A DNA stretch of 64,000 bases from Microvirga lenta. Lineage in GTDB: Bacteria; Pseudomonadota; Alphaproteobacteria; Rhizobiales; Beijerinckiaceae. This document shows positions 17,508-27,211 of this stretch, in pieces. Every line of letters starts with the position of its first letter. The first letter of the stretch is position 1. The position numbers were made by a program, and so were the translations under genes. Under the pieces are notes generated by a model. It made no database searches. It had not been told where the DNA came from and was given only the letters and a program-made list of their open reading frames with translations. Location: NCBI RefSeq assembly GCF_020532555.1, contig NZ_JAJBBR010000017.1, positions 1 to 64,000 on the forward strand. Direction: 5' to 3'.

Positions 17508-18572
17508 TTGACTCACGCGGCATCCGTTCCGGCACAGACAGGGCGCGGTGTCTACCGCGCCCTCGTGCAGCGCAAGAAGCTCCTGCTCCTCGCGCTCGCG
17601 GCCGTCCTGATCCTCTCGGTCATCGCCGATCTCGGCCTGGGGCCGGCCCGCTACGGCATGCGGGAGGTCGTGCTCGCGCTCGCCGGGTCGTCGGAGGTGT
17701 CGCACCAGGTCAGCGTCGTGATCTGGGATATCCGGATGCCGGTCGCCCTGATGGCGGTGGTGGTCGGCGCCGCCCTCTCGGCCGCGGGCGCGCAGATGCA
17801 GACGATCCTGAACAATCCGCTCGCCAGCCCCTTCACCCTCGGCATCTCGGCGGCCGCCAGCTTCGGCGCCTCGCTCGCGCTCGTGTTCGGAGTGGGCCTG
17901 CTGCCCTTCGCCATCGAATACGTGGTGTCGATCAACGCCCTGCTCATGGCCATGGGGGCGGCCCTGTTCATTCACCTGATGAGCCAGAGGCGCGGCGTCA
18001 CCGTCGAGACGATCGTCCTGCTGGGCATCACCCTGGTCTTCACCTTCAACGCCCTTCTGGCGCTGGTGCAGTTTCTCGCCTCGGAGCAGGCGCTGGCGGC
18101 CGTCGTGTTCTGGACCATGGGCAGCCTCACCCGGGCGACCTGGCCGAAGCTGGCCATCACCACGGCCATCCTCGCCGTCGCCCTTCCGCTCTTCTTCCGC
18201 CGCGCCTGGGCCCTGACGGCCCTGCGCCTGGGCGAGGACAAGGCCGCGAGCTTCGGCGTGAACGTGCGCTGGCTCAGGCTCGAGACGATGCTGATCGTCA
18301 GCGTGCTCGCCGCGGTGCCCGTGGCCTTCGTCGGCACCATCGGATTCGTCGGCCTCGTCGGCCCTCACATCGCCCGCATGATGATCGGGGAGGACCAGCG
18401 CTTCTTCCTGCCGGCTTCCGCCCTCTCGGGGGCCGCGATGCTGTCGCTGACGTCCGTGATCAGCAAGTCGCTCATTCCCGGCAGCATCATTCCCATCGGC
18501 ATCATCACGGCGCTGGTCGGCGTGCCGTTTCTCTTCAGCCTGATCATGACCAACCGGAGACAGGCATGGTAG
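17508..18572 (+). CDS. Iron/siderophore ABC transporter permease (FecCD family)
   Basis: A 354-residue FecCD/BtuC-type permease with about ten membrane segments; visible family motifs are AALSAAGAQMQTILNNPLASPFTLGISAAA (residues about 82-110), FWTMGSLTRATW and FVGTIGFVGLVGPHIARMMIGEDQR, which contains the coupling helix that contacts the ATPase. Translation probably starts at TTG 17508: it is four bases after the upstream stop, and AAGGA lies at good spacing; the first ATG in frame is far inside the protein. Its 3' end overlaps the ATPase gene by seven bases, so the two are co-translated. Confidence 0.9.
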   Translation: MTHAASVPAQTGRGVYRALVQRKKLLLLALAAVLILSVIADLGLGPARYGMREVVLALAGSSEVSHQVSVVIWDIRMPVALMAVVVGAALSAAGAQMQTILNNPLASPFTLGISAAASFGASLALVFGVGLLPFAIEYVVSINALLMAMGAALFIHLMSQRRGVTVETIVLLGITLVFTFNALLALVQFLASEQALAAVVFWTMGSLTRATWPKLAITTAILAVALPLFFRRAWALTALRLGEDKAASFGVNVRWLRLETMLIVSVLAAVPVAFVGTIGFVGLVGPHIARMMIGEDQRFFLPASALSGAAMLSLTSVISKSLIPGSIIPIGIITALVGVPFLFSLIMTNRRQAW

Positions 18573-19333
18573 CCACGTTGCAGCTCAACCAGGTCGGTGT
18601 GCGCTACGGCAAGCTGGAGGTGCTCTCGGGCATCACGACGCCGGTCATGAAGGGCGGCGAGGTGACGGCGGTGATCGGGCCGAACGCCGCTGGCAAGTCG
18701 AGCCTGTTCCGGCGCATCGCGGGGCTTCTCGGCGGGCCGGGAGACATCGCCATCGGCGGCCTCGCGGGACGGTCCGCGTCCCGGGCCGTCTGCTACATGC
18801 CACAGGACACGTCGGTGAACACCGTGCTCACCGTCTACGAATCGATCCTCCTGGCGCGCAAGCAGGGCGGAGAGCACCGGGTCAGCGACGGCGATCTCGA
18901 AGCCGTGGACGAGGTTCTCGCGGCCCTGCGGATCGAACCCATCGCCTTCAGGGGATTGTGCGAGCTCAGCGGCGGCCAGCGGCAGCTGGTGTCCCTGGCC
19001 CAGACGCTGGTGCGGCAGCCGAAGATCCTGCTCCTGGACGAGCCGACGAGCGCCCTCGATCTCCACCGCCAGGTCGAGGTGCTGGCGCTCATCCGCGCGC
19101 TGGCGCGGAAGCACGAGATCTGCGTCGTCCTGGCGGTCCACGATCTCAACCAAGTCCTGCGCGTGGCCGACCGCGTCCTGGTGATCGATGCCGGCACGAT
19201 GGTGAAGTGCGGCCCCGCCGAGGCGGTCATCACGCCCGACCTTCTCCGGGACATCTACAAGGTCGACGGCCGGATCGAGCGCTGCTCCCGCCTCTGCGCC
19301 CAGGTCATCATCGACGGTCCCATCGTCCATTGA
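18566..19333 (+). CDS. Iron/siderophore ABC transporter ATPase (FecE/FhuC-type)
   Basis: A 255-residue ATPase that powers the adjacent FecCD permease. Walker A is GPNAAGKSSL (about residues 37-46), the signature LSGGQRQLVSLAQ (about 133-145), and Walker B LLLDEPTSALD (about 155-165), with the switch His in VVLAVHDLNQVLRVADRV. It is the last gene of the three-gene importer operon. Confidence 0.93.
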   Translation: MVATLQLNQVGVRYGKLEVLSGITTPVMKGGEVTAVIGPNAAGKSSLFRRIAGLLGGPGDIAIGGLAGRSASRAVCYMPQDTSVNTVLTVYESILLARKQGGEHRVSDGDLEAVDEVLAALRIEPIAFRGLCELSGGQRQLVSLAQTLVRQPKILLLDEPTSALDLHRQVEVLALIRALARKHEICVVLAVHDLNQVLRVADRVLVIDAGTMVKCGPAEAVITPDLLRDIYKVDGRIERCSRLCAQVIIDGPIVH

Positions 19334-19420
19334 CCCGATCCGGCGTCCTGCCACGGTGCGCGGATGTGAAGGAGCGCCACGCCGCCGTCATCTTGCTCGC
19401 GCTATGTTCCCGCTTTGTTC

Positions 19421-19449
19421 TTGACACTCGCGCCAAGCTAAGCTATATC
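19421..19449 (+). promoter_or_regulatory. Strong sigma-70-type promoter
   Basis: TTGACA, an optimal 17-bp spacer, then TATATC. Transcription would begin near 19456, the first base of a nine-bp stem. There is no open reading frame starting directly behind it, so it most likely drives a structured RNA or the long leader of purA. Confidence 0.75.
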
Positions 19450-19455
19450 GTTCGT

Positions 19456-19627
19456 GTCCGGTCCACCGAGGGGCGCGCTCGCGAGGCGTCGTGATTGTGG
19501 GACCGGACATGGTCCTGCGCCGGAGGGGAACGCACCCTCCTGCGGCAGGAGGCCCAGGCACAAGCCCTGGGGCCGGAGCGGGTCGCAGGCCCGGCCGCAC
19601 CAGGCGTGCGGCGTTCGCCTGCGGCCG
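19456..19627 (+). ncRNA. Candidate structured RNA or riboregulator upstream of purA
   Basis: Hand folding gives consecutive stable helices from the predicted start. First, GTCCGGTCC (19456-19464) pairs with GGACCGGAC (19500-19508). Second, CCTGCG (19514-19519) pairs with CGCAGG (19584-19589) and encloses a GGAGGG/CCCTCC hairpin and a GGCCCAGG hairpin, forming a three-way junction. Third, CGGCCGC (19592-19598) pairs with GCGGCCG (19621-19627). No protein-coding signal fits, and the region does not match rnpB, tmRNA, SRP or the 6S motifs I know. It could be a stand-alone sRNA or the sensor part of the purA leader. Confidence 0.5.
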
Positions 19628-19918
19628 TTCACGGACCAGCGCCGCCTGAACGCCTGAAAAGAACCGTGCGCGAGGGGCCATCCGGCTCTTCCCTCTCCAC
19701 CACCACCCTTCGAGCCGGTTCGCTCCTCGCGACCCCTCGACTGCCACAAGGCCGCGCGCCACTTTCGGCCCGCAGCCCGATTACGCGCGCCCGTTGCCAT
19801 ACCTTTGCGCCGGTCCTTGTGGAACGTGATGCATCTTGGGATTGGCGGGCGGAAAAAGCGTGTTGGTTCTTGACCTCCCGGCATTGATCCACCATGAGGG
19901 TTTGCAAGGTTTTTCCCC
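19628..19918. other. Rest of purA leader, no gene seen
   Basis: Moderately GC-rich spacer between the structured segment and the terminator hairpin. One GCAAGG (19904-19909) is complementary to the loop side of the terminator and could act in an antiterminator. Open frames across it show no domain, start signal or coding composition. Confidence 0.4.
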
Positions 19919-19945
19919 AGCCCTGGCCTTGCGCCAGGGCTTTTT
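19919..19945 (+). terminator. Intrinsic terminator just before purA (attenuator-like)
   Basis: AGCCCTGGC pairs with GCCAGGGCT around a five-base loop and is followed by five T. It ends only 17 bases before the purA start codon and next to its ribosome-binding site, so purA transcripts must read through it or be initiated impossibly close. An upstream GCAAGG can pair with CCTTGC of the hairpin (19927-19932), offering a competing structure. This arrangement fits transcription attenuation of purA. Confidence 0.75.
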
Positions 19946-19962
19946 CATGTGAGGCTTGAGCA

Positions 19963-21255
<1,293 letters not shown>

Positions 21256-21289
21256 CGAGGCGCCCGCTCCGGGCCATCCCAAGAGCGCA

Positions 21290-22501
21290 ATGGCTGATTA
21301 CTATCCCCTCATAGCCCGCGCTGTCGAAGGCTTGTCCGATCCGTCGCCGGAGATGCGCCGCGCCGTCTACGAGCGCGCGCGCTCCGCCCTGATCGGACAG
21401 CTGCGCACGCTCGATCCGCCCCTCACGGAAGACGAAATCCACCAGGAGCGGATTTCCCTCGACGAGGCCATCCGCCGGATCGAGTCCGAGTATGCTGCGG
21501 AGGCTCCGGCATCGAGCCCGATGCCGCAGGCAGCCGCGGCTCCGGTCCTTCGCCAGAGTGCCCGCCTGCCGTCGGACGACGTTCCCGGCCGTGCCGATGC
21601 GGGCCACCGGGGCCCGTTCCATGACGACGGGGCCGATGACGAGGCCCCCGACCACGCCTACGAGGAGGCTGCGACCGCGCGACCGCGCGTCGAGAGCCGT
21701 CCGCATCCGGGCATGCAGAACAACAAGCGCACGCGGACGATCGTTCTCGGCGCGGTTCTGGCGCTGGCGATCGCCGCCATCGCGGCCTTCGCGTTCCTCT
21801 GGCGGGACAGGCCCGAGGACCTTCCGGCCCAGACTCCCGTTGCGGCAGCGCCCCAGGAGCCGGCGCCCGACGCAGGCAAGATCAACGAGCGGGTCGGGGG
21901 AGGGCAGGCTCCGCCGGCAACGAACGCGCCGGCGGCCGACGCGCCGCGCCAGGAGATCGGCGTCGCCCAGCGCGCCGTCTTCTATGAGGAGGACCCTGCC
22001 AATCCGCAGACGCCGAAGGCCCAGGTCGGCCGTGTCGTATGGCGGCTCGAGGACGTGAATCCGGGCCAGGGGCAGGCCCTGGAAAAAGCCGTGACGGCCA
22101 ATGTCGAGGTGCCGGATGCGGGCCTGAGCATGCGCATGGTCCTTCGCCGCAACCTGGATTCCACCCTGCCTGCCTCGCATACGGTCGAGCTCACCTTCAC
22201 GACCCGGGCGGGCGAGAGCGGACGGGTGATTCGTGACGTCGGCCTGCTTCAGTTCAAGAACGAGGAGGCGGCCCGCGGCACCCCCATTGCCGGGCTTCCC
22301 GTGCCGGTCCGCGAGAACCTGTTCCTGATCGGGCTCTCGAACCTGCCGGGCGACATCGAGCGCAACACCGAGCTGTTCGTGCGCCGCAACTGGATCGACC
22401 TGCCCGTGCGCATGGCCTCGGGGCAGCGCGCGATCCTGAGCTTCGAAAAGGGACCCACCGGCGAGCGGGTCATGAACGAGGCCTTCACGCAGTGGCAATA
22501 A
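21290..22501 (+). CDS. Single-pass membrane protein, conserved hypothetical
   Basis: I do not recognise a named family. The 403-residue protein has an N-terminal helical cytoplasmic part (MADYYPLIARAVEGLSDPSPEMRRAVYERAR, residues 1-75), a disordered acidic linker (76-145), one membrane segment (IVLGAVLALAIAAIAAFAFL, about 149-168), a Pro/Ala-rich stretch, and a beta-rich C-terminal domain (about 220-403) with VGRVVWRLEDVNPGQG and VELTFTTRAGESGRVIRDVG. Similar proteins lie between purA and rpoH in related genomes as far as I recall. It ends at a terminator shared with the convergent rpoH. Confidence 0.75.
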   Translation: MADYYPLIARAVEGLSDPSPEMRRAVYERARSALIGQLRTLDPPLTEDEIHQERISLDEAIRRIESEYAAEAPASSPMPQAAAAPVLRQSARLPSDDVPGRADAGHRGPFHDDGADDEAPDHAYEEAATARPRVESRPHPGMQNNKRTRTIVLGAVLALAIAAIAAFAFLWRDRPEDLPAQTPVAAAPQEPAPDAGKINERVGGGQAPPATNAPAADAPRQEIGVAQRAVFYEEDPANPQTPKAQVGRVVWRLEDVNPGQGQALEKAVTANVEVPDAGLSMRMVLRRNLDSTLPASHTVELTFTTRAGESGRVIRDVGLLQFKNEEAARGTPIAGLPVPVRENLFLIGLSNLPGDIERNTELFVRRNWIDLPVRMASGQRAILSFEKGPTGERVMNEAFTQWQ

Positions 22502-22529
22502 AAAAGCCGCGGCGGGTCCGCGGCTTTTT
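22501..22529. terminator. Bidirectional terminator
   Basis: A 12-bp stem AAAAAGCCGCGG with CCGCGGCTTTTT around CGGGT. It has A and T runs on both sides, so it can stop transcripts from both the convergent membrane-protein gene and rpoH. Confidence 0.88.
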
Positions 22530-22553
22530 TCATGAACGTCGTCCTTCCTGGGC

Positions 22554-23441
22554 TCAGGCCGTGGCCTCCGCCGAGGTCTCGATCTGGGCCAGGTTCTTCT
22601 TCACCGCCTCCTGGACCTTCTCGAAGGCGCGAACCTCGATCTGGCGGACGCGCTCCCGGGAGACGCCGAACTCCGTCGACAGGTCTTCCAGGGTAATGGG
22701 ATCGTCCGACAGGCGCCGGGCCTCGAAGATCCTGCGCTCGCGCGGATTGAGCACCGACAGGGCGTTCCGGAGGGCGGTGAGCCGGTTCTGGCCTTCCTCC
22801 TCCTCGACAAGGACCTGTTCCTGGCTCTGGCCCGCATCGACCAGCCAGTCCTGCCATTCTCCCTCGCCTTCCTCGCGCAGGGGCGCGTTCAGCGAGGCGT
22901 CGCCGCCGAGGCGGCGGTTCATGTCGATCACGTCCTGCTCGTTCACGCCCAGCTGGGTCGCGATCTGCTTCACCTGATCCGGGTGCAGATCGCCCTCCTC
23001 GAGGGCGGAGATGCGGCCCTTGGCCTTGCGCAGGTTGAAGAACAGCTTCTTCTGGTTTGCGGTGGTGCCCATCTTCACGAGGGACCACGAACGCAGGATG
23101 TATTCTTGAATTGCCGCCTTGATCCACCACATGGCATATGTGGCGAGGCGGAAGCCCTTGTCGGGCTCGAAGCGTTTGACGGCCTGCATCAGGCCGACAT
23201 TGCCTTCGGACACGACCTCGCTGATCGGCAGGCCATAGCCGCGATAGCCCATGGCGATCTTGGCGACCAGACGCAGATGGGATGTCACGAGCTTGTGGGC
23301 GGCTTCGCGGTCTCCATGCTCGCGCCAGCGTTTGGCGAGCATGTACTCCTCATGCGGTTCCAGCATGGGGAAGCGACGAATCTCGTCGAGATAGCGCGAA
23401 AGGCCCCCTTCGTTGGCAAGCACGGGTAGCGCTGCAGCCAT
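22554..23441 (-). CDS. rpoH: RNA polymerase sigma factor RpoH (sigma-32)
   Basis: Directs RNA polymerase to heat-shock promoters. The 295-residue protein has region 2 (MLAKRWREHGDREAAHKLVTSHLRLVAKIA, GLMQAVKRFEPDKGFRLATYAMWWIKAAIQEYIL), the diagnostic RpoH box QKKLFFNLRKAKGRI near residues 133-147, and region 4 (FGVSRERVRQIEVRAFEKVQ). I chose ATG 23441 because GAGGAG precedes it. FtsH, which degrades RpoH in other bacteria, is encoded at the other end of the housekeeping block. Confidence 0.95.
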   Translation of the reverse strand: MAAALPVLANEGGLSRYLDEIRRFPMLEPHEEYMLAKRWREHGDREAAHKLVTSHLRLVAKIAMGYRGYGLPISEVVSEGNVGLMQAVKRFEPDKGFRLATYAMWWIKAAIQEYILRSWSLVKMGTTANQKKLFFNLRKAKGRISALEEGDLHPDQVKQIATQLGVNEQDVIDMNRRLGGDASLNAPLREEGEGEWQDWLVDAGQSQEQVLVEEEEGQNRLTALRNALSVLNPRERRIFEARRLSDDPITLEDLSTEFGVSRERVRQIEVRAFEKVQEAVKKNLAQIETSAEATA

Positions 23442-23639
23442 AGTCAATCTCCTCTTCTGGCTCCCTCTCAACCGAGGCAAGCCTGAGGCGGCCCCCTCAA
23501 CCGGCTGGCCGCCCTTTTTCCTATATAAGCGGTCTCAACTTGTCCGAATAGAGGCGTTCAGGCTTCAAGACGTGGTCAACGCATGAAGAGTGCAAGGGTG
23601 CCGACCCATCCCGAATTTGCGACGCATTGACGCCGATCA

Positions 23640-24632
23640 TTACCCGCGAAGCGCCGCGAGAAGCGCGGCCATGTCCTCGGGCAGCGGGCTCTCGAACTGC
23701 AGGAACTCCCCTGTCCGGGGATGCTCGAAACCGAGCACTGCCGCATGAAGGGCCTGTCTTCCCAAGGTTTTCAGCGCCGCCTGCTGCGTCTCCGCGAGGC
23801 GGTTGGCCTTGGTCTTGAAGCCCGAGCCGTAGACGAGGTCCCCCAGGAGCGGGTGGCCGATATGGGCCATATGCACGCGGATCTGATGGGTGCGGCCGGT
23901 CTCCAGCTCGCAGCGGACGAGGCTCGCCAGGGCCTCCTTCGGCGGCAGGGCCTCGATCAATTCATAGTGAGTGATGGCATAGCGGCCGCGTTCCTCGAGG
24001 ACCACGGCGATTTTCTCCCGGTTGTGCAGGCTGCGCGCCAGGGCTGCCTCGACGGTGCCGCGCTGCCGCTCCGGAACGCCCCAGACGAGGGCCAGATAGG
24101 CGCGCTCCAGCGGGCCTGAGCGCCCGTGGTCGGCGAACTGGGCCGCGAGCCCCTGATGGGCGCGGTCGTTCTTGGCGATGACCAGGAGACCGGACGTGTC
24201 CTTGTCGAGCCGGTGCACGATGCCCGGCCGCTTCACGCCGCCGATCCCCGACAGGCTCTCCCCGCAATGGGCGATGAGGGCGTTGACCAGGGTGCCCGAT
24301 TCGTGGCCCGCGGCAGGGTGCACGACGAGACCGGCCGGCTTGTCGATCACGATGAGGTCGTCGTCCTCGTATACGATCGCGAGCGCGATGGCCTCGCCGG
24401 CGGGCTCCGCCGGGACCGGCGGCGGCACCACCAGGGCGATGCGGGCGCCCGCGGCCACCTTGCGGCTCGGATCCAACGCGGGGGCGCCGTCCACGGTGAC
24501 CTGGCCCTCCCGGATGAGAGCCTGAAGGCGGCTTCGGGACAGATCGCTCCAGAGCTGGGCCATCACCCGGTCGAGGCGATCGGGAGCCGTCGTGTCGTCC
24601 AGAGTCCATTCTCGCTGCGTCTCGCCGCTCAC
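23640..24632 (-). CDS. rluD: RluA-family 23S rRNA pseudouridine synthase (RluD-type)
   Basis: Converts uridines to pseudouridine in ribosomal RNA. The 330-residue protein has an N-terminal S4 RNA-binding domain (DRLDRVMAQLWSDLSRSRLQALI, about residues 18-75) and the catalytic domain with IVIDKPAGLVVHPAAGH and the active-site Asp in PGIVHRLDKDTSGLLV (about residue 143). The S4 domain and the HRLDKDTSG form place it with RluD/RluC rather than RluA. It lies upstream of rpoH with a 198-bp gap. The start codon at 24632 is supported by the N-terminal length of the family. Confidence 0.9.
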   Translation of the reverse strand: MSGETQREWTLDDTTAPDRLDRVMAQLWSDLSRSRLQALIREGQVTVDGAPALDPSRKVAAGARIALVVPPPVPAEPAGEAIALAIVYEDDDLIVIDKPAGLVVHPAAGHESGTLVNALIAHCGESLSGIGGVKRPGIVHRLDKDTSGLLVIAKNDRAHQGLAAQFADHGRSGPLERAYLALVWGVPERQRGTVEAALARSLHNREKIAVVLEERGRYAITHYELIEALPPKEALASLVRCELETGRTHQIRVHMAHIGHPLLGDLVYGSGFKTKANRLAETQQAALKTLGRQALHAAVLGFEHPRTGEFLQFESPLPEDMAALLAALRG

Positions 24633-24681
24633 CGCATCCTCACTTGTCGCAAACCTTTTGCCGATTTTTCGGGAAAAGGAC

Positions 24682-24710
24682 TTGAAGGGTTCCGCAAGGG
24701 TGGTTATACG
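24682..24710 (+). promoter_or_regulatory. Promoter of tRNA-Glu
   Basis: TTGAAG, 17 bases, TATACG, ending 19 bases before the mature tRNA 5' end. The spacing is optimal and no other gene lies between. Confidence 0.7.
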
Positions 24711-24729
24711 AGCGGCCTCTACCGCGCTA

Positions 24730-24805
24730 GCTCCCTTCGTCTAGCGGTCTAGGACGTCGCCCTCTCACGGCGAAAACAGGGGTTCGAGTCCCCTAGGGAG
24801 CGCCA
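24730..24805 (+). tRNA. tRNA-Glu (anticodon CTC)
   Basis: A cloverleaf of 73 bases plus encoded CCA. The acceptor pair is GCTCCCT with AGGGAGC, the anticodon stem TCGCC/GGCGA has a CTCTCAC loop (anticodon CTC), and the T arm contains GGTTCGAGTCC. Its 3' 49 bases are duplicated downstream and are the integration site of two islands. The tRNA itself is intact, so island 1 restored the 3' end on integration. Confidence 0.95.
24757..24805 (+). repeat. Attachment repeat 1 (attL, within tRNA-Glu)
   Basis: The 49 bases from the anticodon arm to CCA. They are identical to 30558-30606, and their last 17 bases recur at 42385-42401. Integration at the 3' end of a tRNA is the normal mode of tyrosine integrases. 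Confidence 0.9.
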
Positions 24806-24904
24806 AGGTTTCAGGCAAATCAAGGCTTTTGTTGCCTACAGGTCTTGCCTACAGGTCGCCTCGATGGTTCGATAGCAAAGCCTATCCATGCCTATGCATG
24901 AGCC

Positions 24905-26146
24905 ATGCCGACCAAACGCCCAACCCCCAAATCAGATACCCTCTATCTCCAACGGATCGGGTCCAGATGGTATGCCCGCGTCCCGGTTCCTAACAAGCTG
25001 AGGCCCAAGCTCGGCCCCTACCTCCGTAAGTCCCTTGAGACCTCCGACATCAGGGAGGCCAGGGAGAGGCGGTGGGAGGTTGTCTCATGGGCCAAGGCGA
25101 GGATTGCCCGCGAGGTAGGGGAGGGGGAGCGCAGAAAGCCGCTCGACCACTCAGCCGGCTACGAGACCTTCAGAGCCAAGCTGAGAGACGAGATAGGGCC
25201 TGCCTATGTGGTCAATGCCTTCGACGGGGAGGAGATGCTAAATCCCGATCTTGAGAGACTTGTCGACCAGTTGGAGGAGACAGGGGCTCCGAGGGAGCTA
25301 TTCAAGGCAGTCGGGGACCATGTGCAGGGTATTCCCACTGTCTCCGAAGTCCTCGAAGACTATCTCAGCAAGAACCCAAAAGGCTCCCGGACGACAGAGG
25401 CGAACTATCGGACGGCTGTTAAGCTGTGGATTGCCTCTCATGGGAACAGGCCCCTCAGGGGGATCACCCGTAAGGTCGCCTTGAACTGGCTCAACGAGGT
25501 TGCAGAGGGCAAATCTCGGGATACAATCAAGCGTTACGTTACGGTCCTCTATAATCTGTGGCGGTGGTCACACAGAGAGATGGACGAGAGGCCAGCAAAC
25601 CCATTCCATGAGTTGCAGCAGGACGCCGATGTTAAGGGTAGATCATCGGAAAGCTATGGGTTCTTCAATGATGGGGAGTTGGTTCGTGCCTTTCATGCCA
25701 TCGAGAACGATGAGGAGCTAAGGGCCGTCTTTCTCGTCTCGATCTATACAGGCTTCCGTCTGGATGAGTGCATTAGGGCAGAGCGTAAAAACCTCCACGG
25801 CATCGAGTGTTATGTCCTTATGAAGGGAAAAACCGGGAACGCTGCTCGCGTTGTTCCTGTTCACCCAAGACTGAAGGACATCCATGTCCCTCCCGGTGCT
25901 AAGGCTGATGTCCTGTCCGTGCGCTTTGGACGGGCCATGAGGAAGATCAAGATGCCTAAGGGCAAGACTTTCCACTCCCTACGGAAAGCCTTCACCACCG
26001 CCCTAGAGCGAGCCGATTGCCCTGAGGCCATCGCTGCCAGATTGCTTGGCCATTCTCCTCTTGGATTGACATACAAGATCTATTCTCAGGGTCGGGAGGC
26101 CAAGCAACTTCTGCATTGGGTGGAAATGGTGAAGCATCCAGTATGA
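24905..26146 (+). CDS. Tyrosine site-specific integrase of island 1
   Basis: A 413-residue phage-type integrase. The N-terminal part has an SAM-like/DUF6538-type arm-binding region (LYLQRIGSRWYARVPVP), a central core-binding domain (about residues 140-230) and the catalytic domain with Arg in IYTGFRLDECI, HSLRKAF (His-x-x-Arg), LLGHSP and the nucleophile Tyr near LTYKIYSQ. It lies 100 bp after attL and reads away from the tRNA, as expected for the integrase that recombines at tRNA-Glu. Codon usage is less GC-biased than the core genes. Confidence 0.93.
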   Translation: MPTKRPTPKSDTLYLQRIGSRWYARVPVPNKLRPKLGPYLRKSLETSDIREARERRWEVVSWAKARIAREVGEGERRKPLDHSAGYETFRAKLRDEIGPAYVVNAFDGEEMLNPDLERLVDQLEETGAPRELFKAVGDHVQGIPTVSEVLEDYLSKNPKGSRTTEANYRTAVKLWIASHGNRPLRGITRKVALNWLNEVAEGKSRDTIKRYVTVLYNLWRWSHREMDERPANPFHELQQDADVKGRSSESYGFFNDGELVRAFHAIENDEELRAVFLVSIYTGFRLDECIRAERKNLHGIECYVLMKGKTGNAARVVPVHPRLKDIHVPPGAKADVLSVRFGRAMRKIKMPKGKTFHSLRKAFTTALERADCPEAIAARLLGHSPLGLTYKIYSQGREAKQLLHWVEMVKHPV

Positions 26147-26377
26147 GAAGCCGTCACTGGCGGCCTTCGGGCCTGGTGGGTTAGGAGGGCCTAAGTATTA
26201 GGGGTAGCAGGGTGCGTCTTTACGTTCGCGCTATTACCCCACTAGGCAGCCTCTTGATCGGCCTGTAGCTCCCGATACTCCCCCCTCCAAGATCAGAAGT
26301 GACTGGGGGTAGGCTGTCCTCGACAGCGGCGGGGGTAAGGCTTACAGACAACACTATCTGCTTATCGTCCAAGAACT
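26147..26377. other. Intergenic, small hairpins only
   Basis: A 231-bp spacer between convergent genes. GCTGTC-CTC-GACAGC near 26308 is a short hairpin. I see no coding frame with a start signal and no T-run terminator. Confidence 0.4.
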
Positions 26378-26905
26378 CTATTCCGAAGGCTCAGGAAGGG
26401 GCTGTGCGAGGCCGCCTGTAGTCCCAACGCCGGTATGAGGTTGGTTGATCTTGAGACCATTCGGGAGAACAGGAGAAGTGGGTTTAGCAGGCGGAGCGTC
26501 TGAATGTTCTGCCGCCATAAGCTCACCAGTCTCTCGGAGGGCCTTCCTGACTGCCTGGATGAGGGCGGAGGACGCGTATGGCTTGGGCAGAAACGGTATG
26601 CCCTCTGGCAACTCTCCAACTCCTGGCATCTTCCGGCCTGAGGTGACGATGACCTCTATGCTAGGAAAGCGCAAGTCGATGGCGCGGGCCAAGGCAAAGC
26701 CGTTCATGGTGCCTGGCATGTCCACATCGGTGAAGACGAGGCGCACGTCGTGCCGAGCTTCCAGTAGGGTCAGGGCCTCGTCTGCGTTGACGGCCTCGAT
26801 GACCCGGTATCCGCCGTCTTCGGTGAGGATGTCGGATGCCAGCATCCGCACCAGGGCCTCATCTTCCACGACTAGGATAATGGTTGATCGAGAGTCGTTG
26901 CTCAT
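26378..26905 (-). CDS. Orphan response-regulator receiver protein
   Basis: A 175-residue protein with one CheY-type receiver domain (about residues 10-125): acidic pair in VVEDEALVR, phosphorylatable Asp in LVFTDVDMPG, conserved Thr/Ser in VIVTSGRK, and Lys in PFLPKPY. The remaining 50 residues are a Pro/Ala-rich tail with no DNA-binding domain, so it signals by protein contact, as in FixJ-N-like or DivK-type single-domain regulators of rhizobia. No histidine kinase gene is adjacent. Start ATG 26905 has AGGACAGG upstream. Confidence 0.85.
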   Translation of the reverse strand: MSNDSRSTIILVVEDEALVRMLASDILTEDGGYRVIEAVNADEALTLLEARHDVRLVFTDVDMPGTMNGFALARAIDLRFPSIEVIVTSGRKMPGVGELPEGIPFLPKPYASSALIQAVRKALRETGELMAAEHSDAPPAKPTSPVLPNGLKINQPHTGVGTTGGLAQPLPEPSE

Positions 26906-27211
26906 CCTGTCCTCTGCGCCTCGGTGCACTCAGACTGGAGTGCCAGGGCGCTCAGGACTGGGTGGCATAAGCCAAAGCCTGCCGGAAGAAAAGCGGCGGC
27001 TGAAACCCCTTATACTGCCCAATCTCATAGCTTGATAGCGCAAAGGCGCTGCGACTTATGCGCTATGCTGAGATTGCTTATCAGTAAATGCCACCGGTAA
27101 GCGGGCGAGGTTCAGCGTGGGAAACGTTATACGTTTGTGGCTGATCTAGATACCAAGCAGAGGATAACCGACTGTTCTTGGTGGAGGCGAAGCAATCTTT
27201 AATGCGAACGT
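26906..27211. other. Intergenic with nested inverted repeats
   Basis: CAATCTCA (27020-27027) matches TGAGATTG (27069-27076) in reverse complement and encloses TAGCGC (27036-27041) with GCGCTA (27060-27065). The extended palindrome lies about 115 bp upstream of the response-regulator gene and may be an operator or a recombination site. No gene is seen. Confidence 0.45.

Noticed and set aside
19465-19500. Resemblance to the SAH riboswitch (CGAGG...GCGC...GAGGC)
   Set aside because: The conserved second half of that riboswitch is missing and purA is not an SAH-pathway gene.
19495-19887. 130-codon frame in the purA leader
   Set aside because: No start signal and Arg/Pro/Ala-rich low-complexity; the region is better explained as structured RNA.
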